Positions 24,410 to 32,400 are shown, counted from the stretch's first letter. The stretch: DNA of 64,000 nt from Moorella humiferrea (GCF_039233145.1 NZ_CP136419.1:1214001-1278000); one strand, 5' to 3'. A program made the numbers and translations. The notes: generated from the sequence alone by a model not told the origin.

Positions 24410-25222
24410 TTACAGTTCCACCCGGCGGTTGTAAAAGAGCACTGTAGTGATAAAAAGTAGAATGGTTACCAGCAGCAGGGCCGCCGTTCCAGCGTAGATA
24501 GATATCTCACCGGGACTGGCAGAGATACTCAGGGAGTGAAAGTTAAGGGGCAGGCGGATATTGATAGCCGGCCAGGGCAGGTAATTCAAAACTTTTGCCA
24601 GCCAGGTGGCCAGCTTGCCTGACACGTACATACCAGCCAAGAAAAAGGCTCCAGCTAACCATCCGGAGAATTTCCGCACCGACTGGCCCAGAAGGCTGCC
24701 CAGGAAGGCGAGAAGGACAACGTTGGCCAGTTCAAGTATCCCGTTTACGGTGATTATCGCCAGGATAAGGCGGTATTGCCGGATAAGTTGCCAGATCTCA
24801 TTATTTATCATCACAAAATATGCGTCTAATACTGTCGCCTTAAATAAAGCACCTGTGGCCAGGAGGGCTGCCAGGCTTAAAAGAATAAACTGGGTGAGTA
24901 CTGCCAGGAGCTTGGCCAGGACAACCTGTTGCCCGTTCACCGGCAGGGATAACAGCAGGTAAACGGTATTGTTCTTCCACTCATCCCCCCAGATTTTGAA
25001 GGACTCTATAAGGGGCAAAAATCCAGTTATAACAAGCATCATTAAACTGAAAACCAGATGGGTGCCTGGAGGCCAAGTCGCCGTGCCGGCTTTGTAATAC
25101 AGGAAAAGATTCCAGAGCAGGATAAGCCCCAGCACCACCATACTTTCCAGGCGCAAATCCCGCAGTTCCTTGCGGTAAAGGCGGCCCAGCTTCTGCCAGC
25201 CACTGATATTAGTCGTTGCCAT
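24410..25222 (-). CDS. ABC-2 type transporter permease
   Basis: The 270-residue protein has six predicted membrane helices and starts with a cytoplasmic LYRKELRDLRLE stretch, as ABC-2 permeases partnered with GntR-regulated ATPases do. WGDEWKNNTVYLLLSLPVNG resembles YtrC/ABC-2 members. Its start overlaps the ATPase gene by 14 bases. It is the last gene of a GntR-ATPase-permease operon; the likely function is export or membrane-stress response, substrate unknown. Confidence 0.82.
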   Translation of the reverse strand: MATTNISGWQKLGRLYRKELRDLRLESMVVLGLILLWNLFLYYKAGTATWPPGTHLVFSLMMLVITGFLPLIESFKIWGDEWKNNTVYLLLSLPVNGQQVVLAKLLAVLTQFILLSLAALLATGALFKATVLDAYFVMINNEIWQLIRQYRLILAIITVNGILELANVVLLAFLGSLLGQSVRKFSGWLAGAFFLAGMYVSGKLATWLAKVLNYLPWPAINIRLPLNFHSLSISASPGEISIYAGTAALLLVTILLFITTVLFYNRRVEL

Positions 25223-25910
25223 GGCGGAAAACCTCCTTCATAATGGCCGCCAGGGACCGGCCTTCCAGCTGGCGCAAATTCTCGGCCGTACCGGCCAGCT
25301 TAACGCGCCCCCGGTCAATAAAGACTACATCCTCCACCAACCCTTCAACCTCCTGGATCTCGTGGGTGGAAAGGATGATGGTCTGCTCGCCGGTACTGTA
25401 GTCCTTGACGATGGTGCGGATGATTGCATCACGGGTCAAAATATCGATGCCCGAGAGAGGTTCATCCAGCAGGACGTACCTGGCCCGCCGGGAAAAGGTC
25501 AGGAGCAATTTCACCTTGGCCCGCATCCCCTTGGAAATTTTACTGATCATCATCGATGGTTCCAGTTGCAGGAAAGATAACAGGTCCTGGTATTTGGCCC
25601 CGTCCCAGTCCTCATAGAAACCGGCAAAGAAGCTGACGGCGTCATTGATAGTCATCCAGGGGTACAGGTAATCGATTTCCGGCAGGTAGGCTATCATGCT
25701 TTTAGTGGTCATACCCGGCGCCTCCCCGTCAATGAGGACCCGGCCGGCGTCCGGGCGGGTGAGGCCGGCTATCATCTTCAGGCAGGTCGATTTGCCGGCG
25801 CCGTTAGGCCCGAAGAGACCGGTGATCTTGCCGCCGGCAATCTCCAAGGTAAATTCATCCAGGGCCCGGGTGGAGCCGAAGGTTTTAGTTACCCGTTCAA
25901 ATACAATCAT
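25209..25910 (-). CDS. ABC transporter ATP-binding protein (YtrB-like)
   Basis: The 233-residue ATPase has Walker A LFGPNGAGKSTCLKMIAG, signature ISKGMRAKVKLLLTFS (a KGM variant of LSGGQ as found in YtrB-type ATPases), Walker B YVLLDEPLSGID and ILSTHEIQEVE. It overlaps the GntR regulator by 4 bases (ATGA) and the permease by 14. Confidence 0.9.
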   Translation of the reverse strand: MIVFERVTKTFGSTRALDEFTLEIAGGKITGLFGPNGAGKSTCLKMIAGLTRPDAGRVLIDGEAPGMTTKSMIAYLPEIDYLYPWMTINDAVSFFAGFYEDWDGAKYQDLLSFLQLEPSMMISKISKGMRAKVKLLLTFSRRARYVLLDEPLSGIDILTRDAIIRTIVKDYSTGEQTIILSTHEIQEVEGLVEDVVFIDRGRVKLAGTAENLRQLEGRSLAAIMKEVFRHGND

Positions 25911-26281
25911 CTTTTACCCTCCTCTTCCTGTTCCAACGCCTGGTGCACCAGACTGAGAATCTCCCTGGCGTTTAAACCCAGGGAGCGCATTTCGACGATA
26001 AAGCGGTTGAGGATGCCACCGGCCAGTTCGGCCTTGATCTCCGGCAGCAGCCCGGGCCGGTTGGATATAAATGTTCCCTGGCCGCGGAGGGTTTCCAAGA
26101 GGCCCATGGTCTCCATCTCCCTGTAGGCCCGCTGGACGGTGTTGGGATTGACCTGCAGTTCCGCGGCCATTTCCCGCTGGGAGGGGAGCTTCTGGCCTGG
26201 CTGGAGTTCGCCCCGGGCTAATTGTTTCTTGATAGATTCAATAATCTGCAGGTAAATGGGACGGGAATTATCAAATTGCAT
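25907..26281 (-). CDS. GntR-family repressor (YtrA subfamily)
   Basis: The 124-residue protein has an N-terminal winged helix: IYLQIIESIKKQLARGELQPGQ, LPSQREMAAELQVNPNTVQRAY and TLRGQGTFIS. The short C-terminal dimerisation helix pair is typical of YtrA regulators of ABC exporters. ATG 26281 is preferred, inside GTGAGGAGGCCG; an upstream GTG (26293) would add four residues. It heads its operon, and an inverted repeat overlaps the transcription start, so autoregulation is likely. Confidence 0.88.
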   Translation of the reverse strand: MQFDNSRPIYLQIIESIKKQLARGELQPGQKLPSQREMAAELQVNPNTVQRAYREMETMGLLETLRGQGTFISNRPGLLPEIKAELAGGILNRFIVEMRSLGLNAREILSLVHQALEQEEEGKR

Positions 26282-26313
26282 CGGCCTCCTCACCTTTCAA
26301 TGTAGATAGAAAA

Positions 26314-26337
26314 AGTGCATTAATACATTAGTGCACT
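26314..26337 (-). promoter_or_regulatory. operator for the GntR regulator
   Basis: AGTGCA and TGCACT arms 12 bases apart, with an AGTGCACT palindrome as the right arm. It lies directly after the -10 element, where repressor binding would block initiation. Confidence 0.6.
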
Positions 26338-26340
26338 ATT

Positions 26341-26369
26341 ATTCTAACCCAGATCGGGAAAGGTGTCAA
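26341..26369 (-). promoter_or_regulatory. promoter of the GntR-ABC operon
   Basis: TTGACA, 17 bases, TAGAAT on the minus strand. Confidence 0.85.
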
Positions 26370-26391
26370 GGTTAAATAACTCCGAAAGGAC

Positions 26392-26433
26392 AAAAAAAAT
26401 AACCCCTCCGTGGAAGTATTCTAGAAGGGGTAA
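26392..26433 (-). terminator. terminator of the methyltransferase gene
   Basis: Arms around ACCCCTTC/GGAGGGGT (one mismatch further out) precede a run of eight T on the minus strand, 28 bases after the stop. Confidence 0.7.
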
Positions 26434-26460
26434 TACTTTGATGATCACTGCCTGTCCTCT

Positions 26461-27153
26461 TTAGTCTTTATAACTCACCGCCACAATAAACCCTCCATCG
26501 GTACGGCCTTCTTTAGCGGCGGCAGCTTCAATAGCCAGGGCCTCTTCTACTTTTGTGCCATCAAAGTCGGGACCGAAGAAGAGAACGGCTTTACCCTTAA
26601 CGTTTTTACCGGGCATGGCAGCCAGGAGTTCAGGCAGGGTATAAAATTTTGCATACCGGAAGAGGCTGTCTGGCTCCCGGGCGGCCCGGGCTTCATAATG
26701 GCGGCTCCAGAGGCTGTTACCGCCGATGAGGCCGATGACCATCCTTCCCCCGGGCTTTAGCACGCGGTAACCCTCCGCCAGGGCGGCCTTTAAATCCGGC
26801 GCAAATTCCAGGGCCGTAACCGAAACTATCTTATCAAAGGTGTTATCGGCAAAGGGTAGATTCATAGCATCGGCATGGAGAAATTCGATTTCCAGCCCGG
26901 CTGCAGCGGCCTTGCGCCGCGCCGTGGCCAGCATGGGTTCGGAAATGTCTATACCGGTTACCTTTACCCCCAGCCGTGCCAGTTCTAAAGAAAAGTTCCC
27001 GGTACCACAACCCACATCGAGAATATGTTCACCAGCATGGGGTTCTAAATAAGCATATACAGGCTCTTTTTCCACGCGGTCCACCAGGGCTCCCAGGGGA
27101 CGCTTGTACCAGTCGTCATAATCATTGGCTTTATGATCAAAAATTTCCGTCAT
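26461..27153 (-). CDS. class I SAM-dependent methyltransferase
   Basis: The 230-residue protein has the UbiE/Methyltransf_11 pattern: ILDVGCGTGNFSLELA (motif I, SAM glycine loop), VTGIDISEPMLATA (motif II acid), DAMNLPFADNTFDKIVS and VLKPGGRMVIG. No substrate domain can be named. It is monocistronic with its own terminator. Confidence 0.88.
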   Translation of the reverse strand: MTEIFDHKANDYDDWYKRPLGALVDRVEKEPVYAYLEPHAGEHILDVGCGTGNFSLELARLGVKVTGIDISEPMLATARRKAAAAGLEIEFLHADAMNLPFADNTFDKIVSVTALEFAPDLKAALAEGYRVLKPGGRMVIGLIGGNSLWSRHYEARAAREPDSLFRYAKFYTLPELLAAMPGKNVKGKAVLFFGPDFDGTKVEEALAIEAAAAKEGRTDGGFIVAVSYKD

Positions 27154-27229
27154 GACCGTCTCCCCTTTCCTTATTTATTTTATGGTATACCGTATTCGTC
27201 ATTAAAGGCTATTTTCCTTTTGGGTTCAT

Positions 27230-27250
27230 AAAAAAAGACCCTTGCGGGTC
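27230..27250 (-). terminator. terminator of the 108-residue gene
   Basis: GACCC-GCAA-GGGTC followed by seven T on the minus strand, 16 bases after the stop. Confidence 0.85.
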
Positions 27251-27265
27251 CTTACAGAGCTGGCA

Positions 27266-27592
27266 TTAAGCCGGTTCTTGAGTAACAATAACTTGATCGG
27301 CTTCTAGTTGAACTTGGTATTGGCCTTTTTGGAAACCACGTTCCAGCAGCCACTGGGTCAGGTGTTTGCCTCCTATTTCCCCGATTTTACCATGGGCGGC
27401 GAGCCTTAATTTTAAATTAGACGGGTCCTCGCTCTTCTTTAAGATTAACTTCTTACCATCAACGCCAATCATAATGTATTGACTGCCGCGCAAATGCTGG
27501 AATGCCGCACCGCGAAGACGTATACCGTTACTGGAAACGCTTAAGTCACCTTTGGCATTACGGTTAAATCGACGGGCACGATAAATTTCCAC
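27266..27592 (-). CDS. small protein of unknown function, 108 residues
   Basis: The basic soluble product (MEIYRARRFNRNAKGDLSV...) looks like a small beta-rich domain with RGSQYIMIGVDGKKLILKK. No family is recognised. The GTG start at 27592 is 12 bases from AGGAGG, a long spacing, and a 9-base inverted repeat (27597-27605 with 27624-27632) folds the interval. It has its own terminator and looks monocistronic. Confidence 0.65.
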   Translation of the reverse strand: MEIYRARRFNRNAKGDLSVSSNGIRLRGAAFQHLRGSQYIMIGVDGKKLILKKSEDPSNLKLRLAAHGKIGEIGGKHLTQWLLERGFQKGQYQVQLEADQVIVTQEPA

Positions 27593-27688
27593 TAAACATC
27601 AAACCCTCCTGTAGAGAATTTTAGGTTTGATGTTAGTATTACCCAATTTAGCTTATAAAATACCACTCCGCTAAACTCTAATTTTAGT

Positions 27689-28471
27689 TTATCGATGTTG
27701 ATATCCTAAATGCCGGCCGATTTGGAGGGCAACTTGAACAACAGCAGTTGCCAGTTTACCTGCCATCATATCCGGAGGCATCCGGTTGGCCGGGCCTGCA
27801 ACACTTACCGCTGCTATCACCCTATTTTCATGGTTAAATACAGGTGCGGCAACGCAACGAACCCCTTCCTCCCTTTCACCATGATCCAGGGCAAAACCCT
27901 GGCGACGAATTTGCTGTAACTCTTCTCGTAAATGTACAGGGTCGATTATGGTTGTGGCCGTATAAGGATAAAGGGGAACTTCATTAAGAAATATATTCAA
28001 TTGTTTTTCACTTAAATAGGCCAGGAGGACTTTTCCGGCACCGGTACAATATGCGGGTGCACGTGTGCCGGGCCGGGCCAGCATCTTTATGATATTACTG
28101 GACTCGACCTGATCGATATAGACGACTTCATACTTATCCAGGATTGCCAAGTTTGCTGTTTCATTAAAATCATCTACCAGCTGATGTAGTGCCGGCCTGG
28201 CTATGGCCCGGATGTCCAGGCTGTAAAGGGCGCGGTTGCCAATCTCAAAGGCCCGGATTCCCAAGCGGTAACGGCCCTGGTAAGGTTCCTGCTCAACCAG
28301 ACCATGGGCCGCAAGGGCATTTAACAACCTGTGGACAGTACTTATATTCAGCCGGAGTTCTGCACTGATGGCCGAAAGCATCATGGGGGAGCCTTCCCGG
28401 GCCAGGGTTTCCAAGATGGCTAAGGCACGGTCAACGGCCTGGACGCCCTTTGTTTTATTAACCTTGGTCAC
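27689..28471 (-). CDS. IclR-family transcriptional regulator (1)
   Basis: The 260-residue protein has the IclR winged helix (AVDRALAILETLAREG, LNISTVHRLLNALAAHGLVEQ) and the effector domain (GAGKVLLAYL, HGEREEGVRCVAAPVF, AAVSVAGPANRMP). GTG 28471 lies behind GGGGGTG. It is downstream of the glutamate-synthase-like gene by 57 bases and is similar throughout to the second IclR gene at 30399-31202, suggesting a duplication flanking their shared target. Confidence 0.9.
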   Translation of the reverse strand: MTKVNKTKGVQAVDRALAILETLAREGSPMMLSAISAELRLNISTVHRLLNALAAHGLVEQEPYQGRYRLGIRAFEIGNRALYSLDIRAIARPALHQLVDDFNETANLAILDKYEVVYIDQVESSNIIKMLARPGTRAPAYCTGAGKVLLAYLSEKQLNIFLNEVPLYPYTATTIIDPVHLREELQQIRRQGFALDHGEREEGVRCVAAPVFNHENRVIAAVSVAGPANRMPPDMMAGKLATAVVQVALQIGRHLGYQHR

Positions 28472-28528
28472 CGGTCCGCACCCCCCAATTTAAAGTTCGA
28501 TCTCCGCTTAAATCTCTAATTAAAGTAG

Positions 28529-30169
28529 TTAACTTAGCAAGATTTTCCGGGCAAATTCGTCCTGGATATCGGTAATAAAGGGAATACCGGTTTCAGCCTC
28601 GGTTTCGCGGTTGGCGGAAGCAATATCATTCCTGCTGATTTGGTTCAGGGAGAATTTGCGGGCTCCTGCCATTAATTGTTGCAATCCTGCCGCCAGTTTA
28701 TCGGCAAAGGTCCAGAAAGCAATGGCACCGTAAGGTATATTTTTCATCTCTTCGGCGCCGACTTTCTTCTGAACGTCATAGTAACCGGCAAAGATCTCTT
28801 CGGCTTTAGTGCCTATTTCGGCTACAGTTTTGGGTAGGCTATCCCAATTGCCGTTGACTTTGGCGCGTCTCTCAGGATGGAGTACGCCTTCAATGTTGGA
28901 CCCGACAAAACCGGGAATCATCAAAGCACGACCCATACATACAAGTTTGACGTAGGGGGCCCCTAGAGCCAGTGCTTTGAAGATGTGGTCTTCCCTTGCC
29001 AAACCGCCGGCAAAGGCCATATCTACAACTTTATAACCCCTTGCGGCTAAAAGGCTGGCATATTCATAGGCTTTGGCATGAAGGAGAATGGACGGCACGC
29101 CCCAAGTTTCCATCATGTTCCACGGGCTCATGCCGGTACCGCCACCCGAGCCGTCTACGGTAAGCAAATCAAGTTTCGCATCCGTGGCGAGTTTGATGGC
29201 CATAGCAAGGGCTTCCATACCGTAGGAACCGGTCTTCAAAGTAATCCGCTTGTAGCCCAAACCACGGAGGTACTCAATGGCTTTCATAAAGTTTTCTCTG
29301 ATCTGTTCATAGCTGTTGAGGTCAGTATAACCCAGGCGGCTGTGGCGGGCAAATGATTTGAGGGCTCCGCTCTTAAAGGCTTCTTGTACTTCAGGAATGG
29401 TTGGATCGGGATCGACTACATAGCCCCTGTTTTTTAAGAAAATGGCATAGTCGAGATCGGTAACCTGAATTTCACCGCCAATATCCTTGGCGCCTTGACC
29501 CCACTTCAGCTCCAGGATAACTTTATCGCCGTACTTCTCGATGACATATTCGGCAACGCCGTTGCGGGTGTCTTCTACGTTCATCTGAACAATGATGGCA
29601 CCATACCCATCATAATATTTCAAATAGGTCTGGATACGCCGATCCAATTCAGGTGCTTTAATAATCCTGCCATTTTCAATAACGGCTTCCTTATCAATAC
29701 CAACTACATTTTCGCCAACAACGATGGGTATGCCTACCAAGGCAGCGCCAATAGAGAAGGAGTCCCAGTATTTGGCGGCGATAAACGTTGAACCCAGGGC
29801 TCCCGTCATAATTGGAACCCTGACTTTGGTTTTCACTTCACTTCCAAATTCAGTTTCCAAGTTTACATTGGGGAAAATACAATCGTCGGCACTGTTGGAG
29901 AGGCCATTTGTTAGCCCGGAGGCGCCGTAGTTGTATCCCATAATCCTTAAGGAGTTGTAAGATATACCAATATGGGTGGTGTTCGAGCTTCCGGCTGTAA
30001 CGACACCGAAATCCCGGGGATAGAGGAGCTTACGCCCGACAATACTCGACATCCAGGTTTCGCATTTTCCTTGGCAATCGGCCCGGCATAATGTACATAA
30101 ACCGGATTCTGCTGGATTACCGCGATTGACGGTTCCGAGAACATCATTCTGTTTGGGCCACTGAATCAT
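28529..30169 (-). CDS. FMN-binding glutamate synthase-like protein (GltB alpha-domain family)
   Basis: The 546-residue protein carries the FMN/glutamate synthase barrel: VPIMTGALGSTFIAA, LELKWGQGAKDIGGEIQ, DGSGGGTGMSP and GLAREDHIFKALALGA. It lacks an amidotransferase domain. An N-terminal cysteine set (CTLCRADCQGKCETW) could hold an Fe-S cluster. Such stand-alone homologues have uncertain activity and need not make glutamate. The promoter at 30263-30291 is bracketed by two GAAAG-N3-CTTTC palindromes. Regulation by the neighbouring IclR proteins is inferred. Confidence 0.85.
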   Translation of the reverse strand: MIQWPKQNDVLGTVNRGNPAESGLCTLCRADCQGKCETWMSSIVGRKLLYPRDFGVVTAGSSNTTHIGISYNSLRIMGYNYGASGLTNGLSNSADDCIFPNVNLETEFGSEVKTKVRVPIMTGALGSTFIAAKYWDSFSIGAALVGIPIVVGENVVGIDKEAVIENGRIIKAPELDRRIQTYLKYYDGYGAIIVQMNVEDTRNGVAEYVIEKYGDKVILELKWGQGAKDIGGEIQVTDLDYAIFLKNRGYVVDPDPTIPEVQEAFKSGALKSFARHSRLGYTDLNSYEQIRENFMKAIEYLRGLGYKRITLKTGSYGMEALAMAIKLATDAKLDLLTVDGSGGGTGMSPWNMMETWGVPSILLHAKAYEYASLLAARGYKVVDMAFAGGLAREDHIFKALALGAPYVKLVCMGRALMIPGFVGSNIEGVLHPERRAKVNGNWDSLPKTVAEIGTKAEEIFAGYYDVQKKVGAEEMKNIPYGAIAFWTFADKLAAGLQQLMAGARKFSLNQISRNDIASANRETEAETGIPFITDIQDEFARKILLS

Positions 30170-30233
30170 TATTTTTGTCCCCCACTTTCAATTGATTTTG
30201 CTTCCACCGTTCTGATGCTAAGTATCATACGGT

Positions 30234-30246
30234 GAAAGTCGCTTTC
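30234..30246. promoter_or_regulatory. candidate IclR operator, downstream copy
   Basis: GAAAG-TCG-CTTTC palindrome lying about 17 bases past the -10 element of the GltB-like gene. It shares arms with the site at 30293-30305. Confidence 0.5.
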
Positions 30247-30262
30247 GCAGCCTCCGGAATTA

Positions 30263-30291
30263 ATTTTAGTAGGGGAAATTATGCTTGTCAA
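30263..30291 (-). promoter_or_regulatory. promoter of the GltB-like gene
   Basis: TTGACA, 17 bases, TAAAAT on the minus strand. Confidence 0.85.
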
Positions 30292-30292
30292 C

Positions 30293-30305
30293 GAAAGGTT
30301 CTTTC
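30293..30305. promoter_or_regulatory. candidate IclR operator, upstream copy
   Basis: GAAAG-GTT-CTTTC palindrome directly upstream of the -35 element of the GltB-like gene. Confidence 0.5.
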
Positions 30306-30398
30306 ACTATATGAAAAAAAGAAGTACTCTGGATTCTGTATACATTAATAACTATAAGCTAAAATATATTTAATCCATGAAACCGAATTTCATTATAT

Positions 30399-31202
30399 TT
30401 AATCATTACCCATATACCCCAACCGTTTAGACATTTCCCGAGCGACACTAAGAACAATGTCTACCAGCTCGTTATTTAAATAATAGTTCGTAATCCTTGT
30501 ATCAGGTCCGGAGACACTGATGGCGGCTACCACTTTACCCTCATGGTTACGGATAGGCGCAGCAACACAGCGGACATTTTCATCCCTTTCCCCCAGATCA
30601 ATAGCATAACCCTGGCGCCGGATACGCTGTAGTTCCTTTTTCAGGATAGCCACATCAGTAATTGTTTCACTTGTATATTGTTCTAATTGGACACCGTTAA
30701 AGAGTTTATCAAGCTCTTCGTCACTTAAAGAACTAAGAAGCATTTTGCCAGAACCGGTGGCATGGGCCGGTCCCCGGCTACCGACCCTGGCAAACATACG
30801 AACAATTACAATATTGTTTGATTCAACTTGGTCGATATAAACGACATCCCTGCCGTCGAGGATGGCCAGATTGGCTGTTTCATTACAGCGCCTTACCAGT
30901 TCTTCCAGGAAGGGGCGTCCAATGGTTTGCAGGTCTTGGGCATAAAGGGCTGTTTTCCCCATGGCAAAGAGTTTTAAGCCCAGTTTATAACGGCTTGTTT
31001 CAGGCTCTTGCTCAATATAACCCTTGACGATAAGGGTGCTCAGCAAACGGTGGACAGTACTAATGTTTAATTGGACTTTATCTGCTAAGTCGCTGATGGC
31101 CATAGGTACACCGGCTTCGGCCAGGGCATCCATAATGGCCAAAGCCCTTTCTACCGCCTGGACGGTCTTGCTTTCTTCACTATTGTTTTTTTCTCTGGCC
31201 AT
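30399..31202 (-). CDS. IclR-family transcriptional regulator (2)
   Basis: The 267-residue paralogue of the regulator at 27689 has TVQAVERALAIMDALAEAG, LNISTVHRLLSTLIVKGYIEQ, GSGKMLLSSL and RDENVRCVAAPIRNHEG. ATG 31202 follows AAAGGAGATATTTACT. A perfect 7-3-7 inverted repeat (31268-31284) sits at its own transcription start and resembles the palindromes before the GltB-like gene, so self-repression and control of that gene are plausible. The effector is unknown. Confidence 0.9.
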   Translation of the reverse strand: MAREKNNSEESKTVQAVERALAIMDALAEAGVPMAISDLADKVQLNISTVHRLLSTLIVKGYIEQEPETSRYKLGLKLFAMGKTALYAQDLQTIGRPFLEELVRRCNETANLAILDGRDVVYIDQVESNNIVIVRMFARVGSRGPAHATGSGKMLLSSLSDEELDKLFNGVQLEQYTSETITDVAILKKELQRIRRQGYAIDLGERDENVRCVAAPIRNHEGKVVAAISVSGPDTRITNYYLNNELVDIVLSVAREMSKRLGYMGND

Positions 31203-31267
31203 AGTAAATATCTCCTTTAAAGGGTATATAAGGTTAATATGGGAAATTCTAAAACCTTTTTTAAATG

Positions 31268-31284
31268 ATGAAAAAGATTTTCAT
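31268..31284. promoter_or_regulatory. candidate autoregulatory IclR operator
   Basis: ATGAAAA-AGA-TTTTCAT, a perfect palindrome just after the -10 of the IclR (2) promoter. It shares GAAA-N5-TTTC with the two sites before the GltB-like gene. Confidence 0.55.
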
Positions 31285-31293
31285 TATGTTTTA

Positions 31294-31323
31294 ATTTTAG
31301 TTCGCTTCAGGGAGACATGTCAA
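31294..31323 (-). promoter_or_regulatory. promoter of IclR regulator (2)
   Basis: TTGACA, 18 bases, TAAAAT on the minus strand. Confidence 0.75.
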
Positions 31324-31330
31324 GGGAAAA

Positions 31331-31353
31331 ATAAAAACCCGCTACGGCGGGTT
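31331..31353 (-). terminator. terminator of the zinc-finger protein gene
   Basis: AACCCGC-CGTA-GCGGGTT followed by TTTATTTTT; the stem begins in the stop codon at 31352-31354. Confidence 0.85.
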
Positions 31354-31549
31354 ATTTGCGGTGGACGAGGTCGCAATTAATCATACCCTCGTAACATTCG
31401 TTACAGAGAAATTGCCCGCATGTAGGGCAAATGCGCATGTCCGGGGGATTTATTTCCAAACAGTCATAGCAATAGGCTGTATCACAATGGTGGCAGATAA
31501 TACCTTCAACATCTTTGGCTTTACAGCGGTCACAAACTGGTATCTTCAT
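31352..31549 (-). CDS. small zinc-finger protein, 65 residues
   Basis: The protein has four CxxC/CxxH-type pairs: CDRCKAKD, CHHCDTAYCYDC and CPTCGQFLCNEC, a RING/B-box-like spacing able to bind two zinc ions. No DNA- or protein-binding role can be assigned. It starts behind a GGAGG site and has its own terminator. It lies between IclR (2) and pduL. Confidence 0.75.
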   Translation of the reverse strand: MKIPVCDRCKAKDVEGIICHHCDTAYCYDCLEINPPDMRICPTCGQFLCNECYEGMINCDLVHRK

Positions 31550-31632
31550 ATTTGACCGAACCTCCTCAATTTATTATTACGCTATGTTCCTGCTGAGTTC
31601 CTGCTGGTGGAAATAATAGGCGGTAAAAATAA

Positions 31633-31660
31633 AAATAAAAAAGCTCCTCTTAAGGAGCTT
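31633..31660 (-). terminator. terminator of pduL
   Basis: AAGCTCCT-TAAG-AGGAGCTT followed by TTTTATTTTT on the minus strand. Confidence 0.88.
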
Positions 31661-31682
31661 GATGGTTAATCTTTTTAAACTA

Positions 31683-32297
31683 CTAACCTACCATACTAAG
31701 GGCCCTTTCCCCGGCGGGGTCTAGCACCTGAACAATATCCTCGTTGTTCAGCAGGCAGGCGTTAGCCTCATCAGTATCTACATGAAACTCCAAGCGATAA
31801 TTGGGATGAACCCGGACAAGGACATTTTGGAAGATGAGTCCCCTTTCTCCTCCTACCTGCACATTTACCCTATCCTTATCCTTCAAACCGTAACGTCTCG
31901 CCTCATTGGTGGGCATGTGAATATGACGGAGGGCGATGATAACGCCCTGCGTCAGGGTTACTACTCCCGCCGGTCCGATAAGGACGCATCCTGGGGAATT
32001 ATGATGGTCGCCAGAATCGCGTACTGGTGGATTGACCCCCAGTTTAAAAGAATCGGTTCGCGATAGTTCTACCTGACTATATGAACGTAAGGGACCGATT
32101 ATGCGTACCTTTTCTAATACGCCTTTGGGACCAACTATGGTCACCGTTTCTTTTGCGGCAAATTCGCCGGGCTGTACTAAATCCCTTATTTTGGTAAGTT
32201 CCTGTCCCGGTCCGAATAGTATTTGAAAATGTTCTTTTGTAAGATGCACATGCCGCCCGGATACTCCAACCGGCACTTCGAGAAGGACTTTTGACAT
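31683..32297 (-). CDS. pduL: PduL-type phosphate acyltransferase (phosphotransacetylase)
   Basis: The 204-residue protein has the two PduL beta-barrel repeats with metal-binding histidines in SGRHVHL, DSGDHHNSPG and ALRHIHMPTNEA, plus HVDTDEANACLL. PduL swaps CoA and phosphate on acetyl- or propionyl groups. Moorella uses PduL enzymes instead of classical Pta to make acetyl-phosphate from acetyl-CoA, so this links the acs pathway in the window to ATP formation. No microcompartment genes are adjacent and no encapsulation peptide is evident. Its promoter carries four phased repeats. Confidence 0.93.
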   Translation of the reverse strand: MSKVLLEVPVGVSGRHVHLTKEHFQILFGPGQELTKIRDLVQPGEFAAKETVTIVGPKGVLEKVRIIGPLRSYSQVELSRTDSFKLGVNPPVRDSGDHHNSPGCVLIGPAGVVTLTQGVIIALRHIHMPTNEARRYGLKDKDRVNVQVGGERGLIFQNVLVRVHPNYRLEFHVDTDEANACLLNNEDIVQVLDPAGERALSMVG

Positions 32298-32337
32298 TTT
32301 AACTCATCCCCCTTATTTTTCCCGGGCGTTTGAATAT

Positions 32338-32388
32338 ACCGTTCGGAACCGTTTTTCTACCGTTCAACCTCATTATAGAACCGTTCGG
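32338..32388. repeat. phased ACCGTT(C) direct repeats at the pduL promoter
   Basis: ACCGTT units begin at 32338, 32348, 32359 and 32380, spaced 10, 11 and 21 bases, i.e. whole helical turns. The first and last are extended to ACCGTTCGG. One copy lies in the -35/-10 spacer and three are downstream of -10. This looks like an operator array for a cooperative regulator. Confidence 0.65.
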
Positions 32389-32400
32389 CGAAAAAAACAA
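32372..32400 (-). promoter_or_regulatory. promoter of pduL
   Basis: TTGTTT, 17 bases, TATAAT on the minus strand, about 75 bases before the pduL start. Confidence 0.7.

Noticed and set aside
24179-24460. Plus-strand open frame of 93 codons between the fetAB promoter and the ABC permease
   Set aside because: No ribosome binding site, no recognisable product, and it runs into the permease gene in antisense.
30169-30228. Nineteen-codon leader ORF ending in TAATG at the GltB-like start
   Set aside because: No ribosome binding site near its ATG (GGAGG is about 25 bases away), and the start overlaps candidate operator DNA; probably chance.
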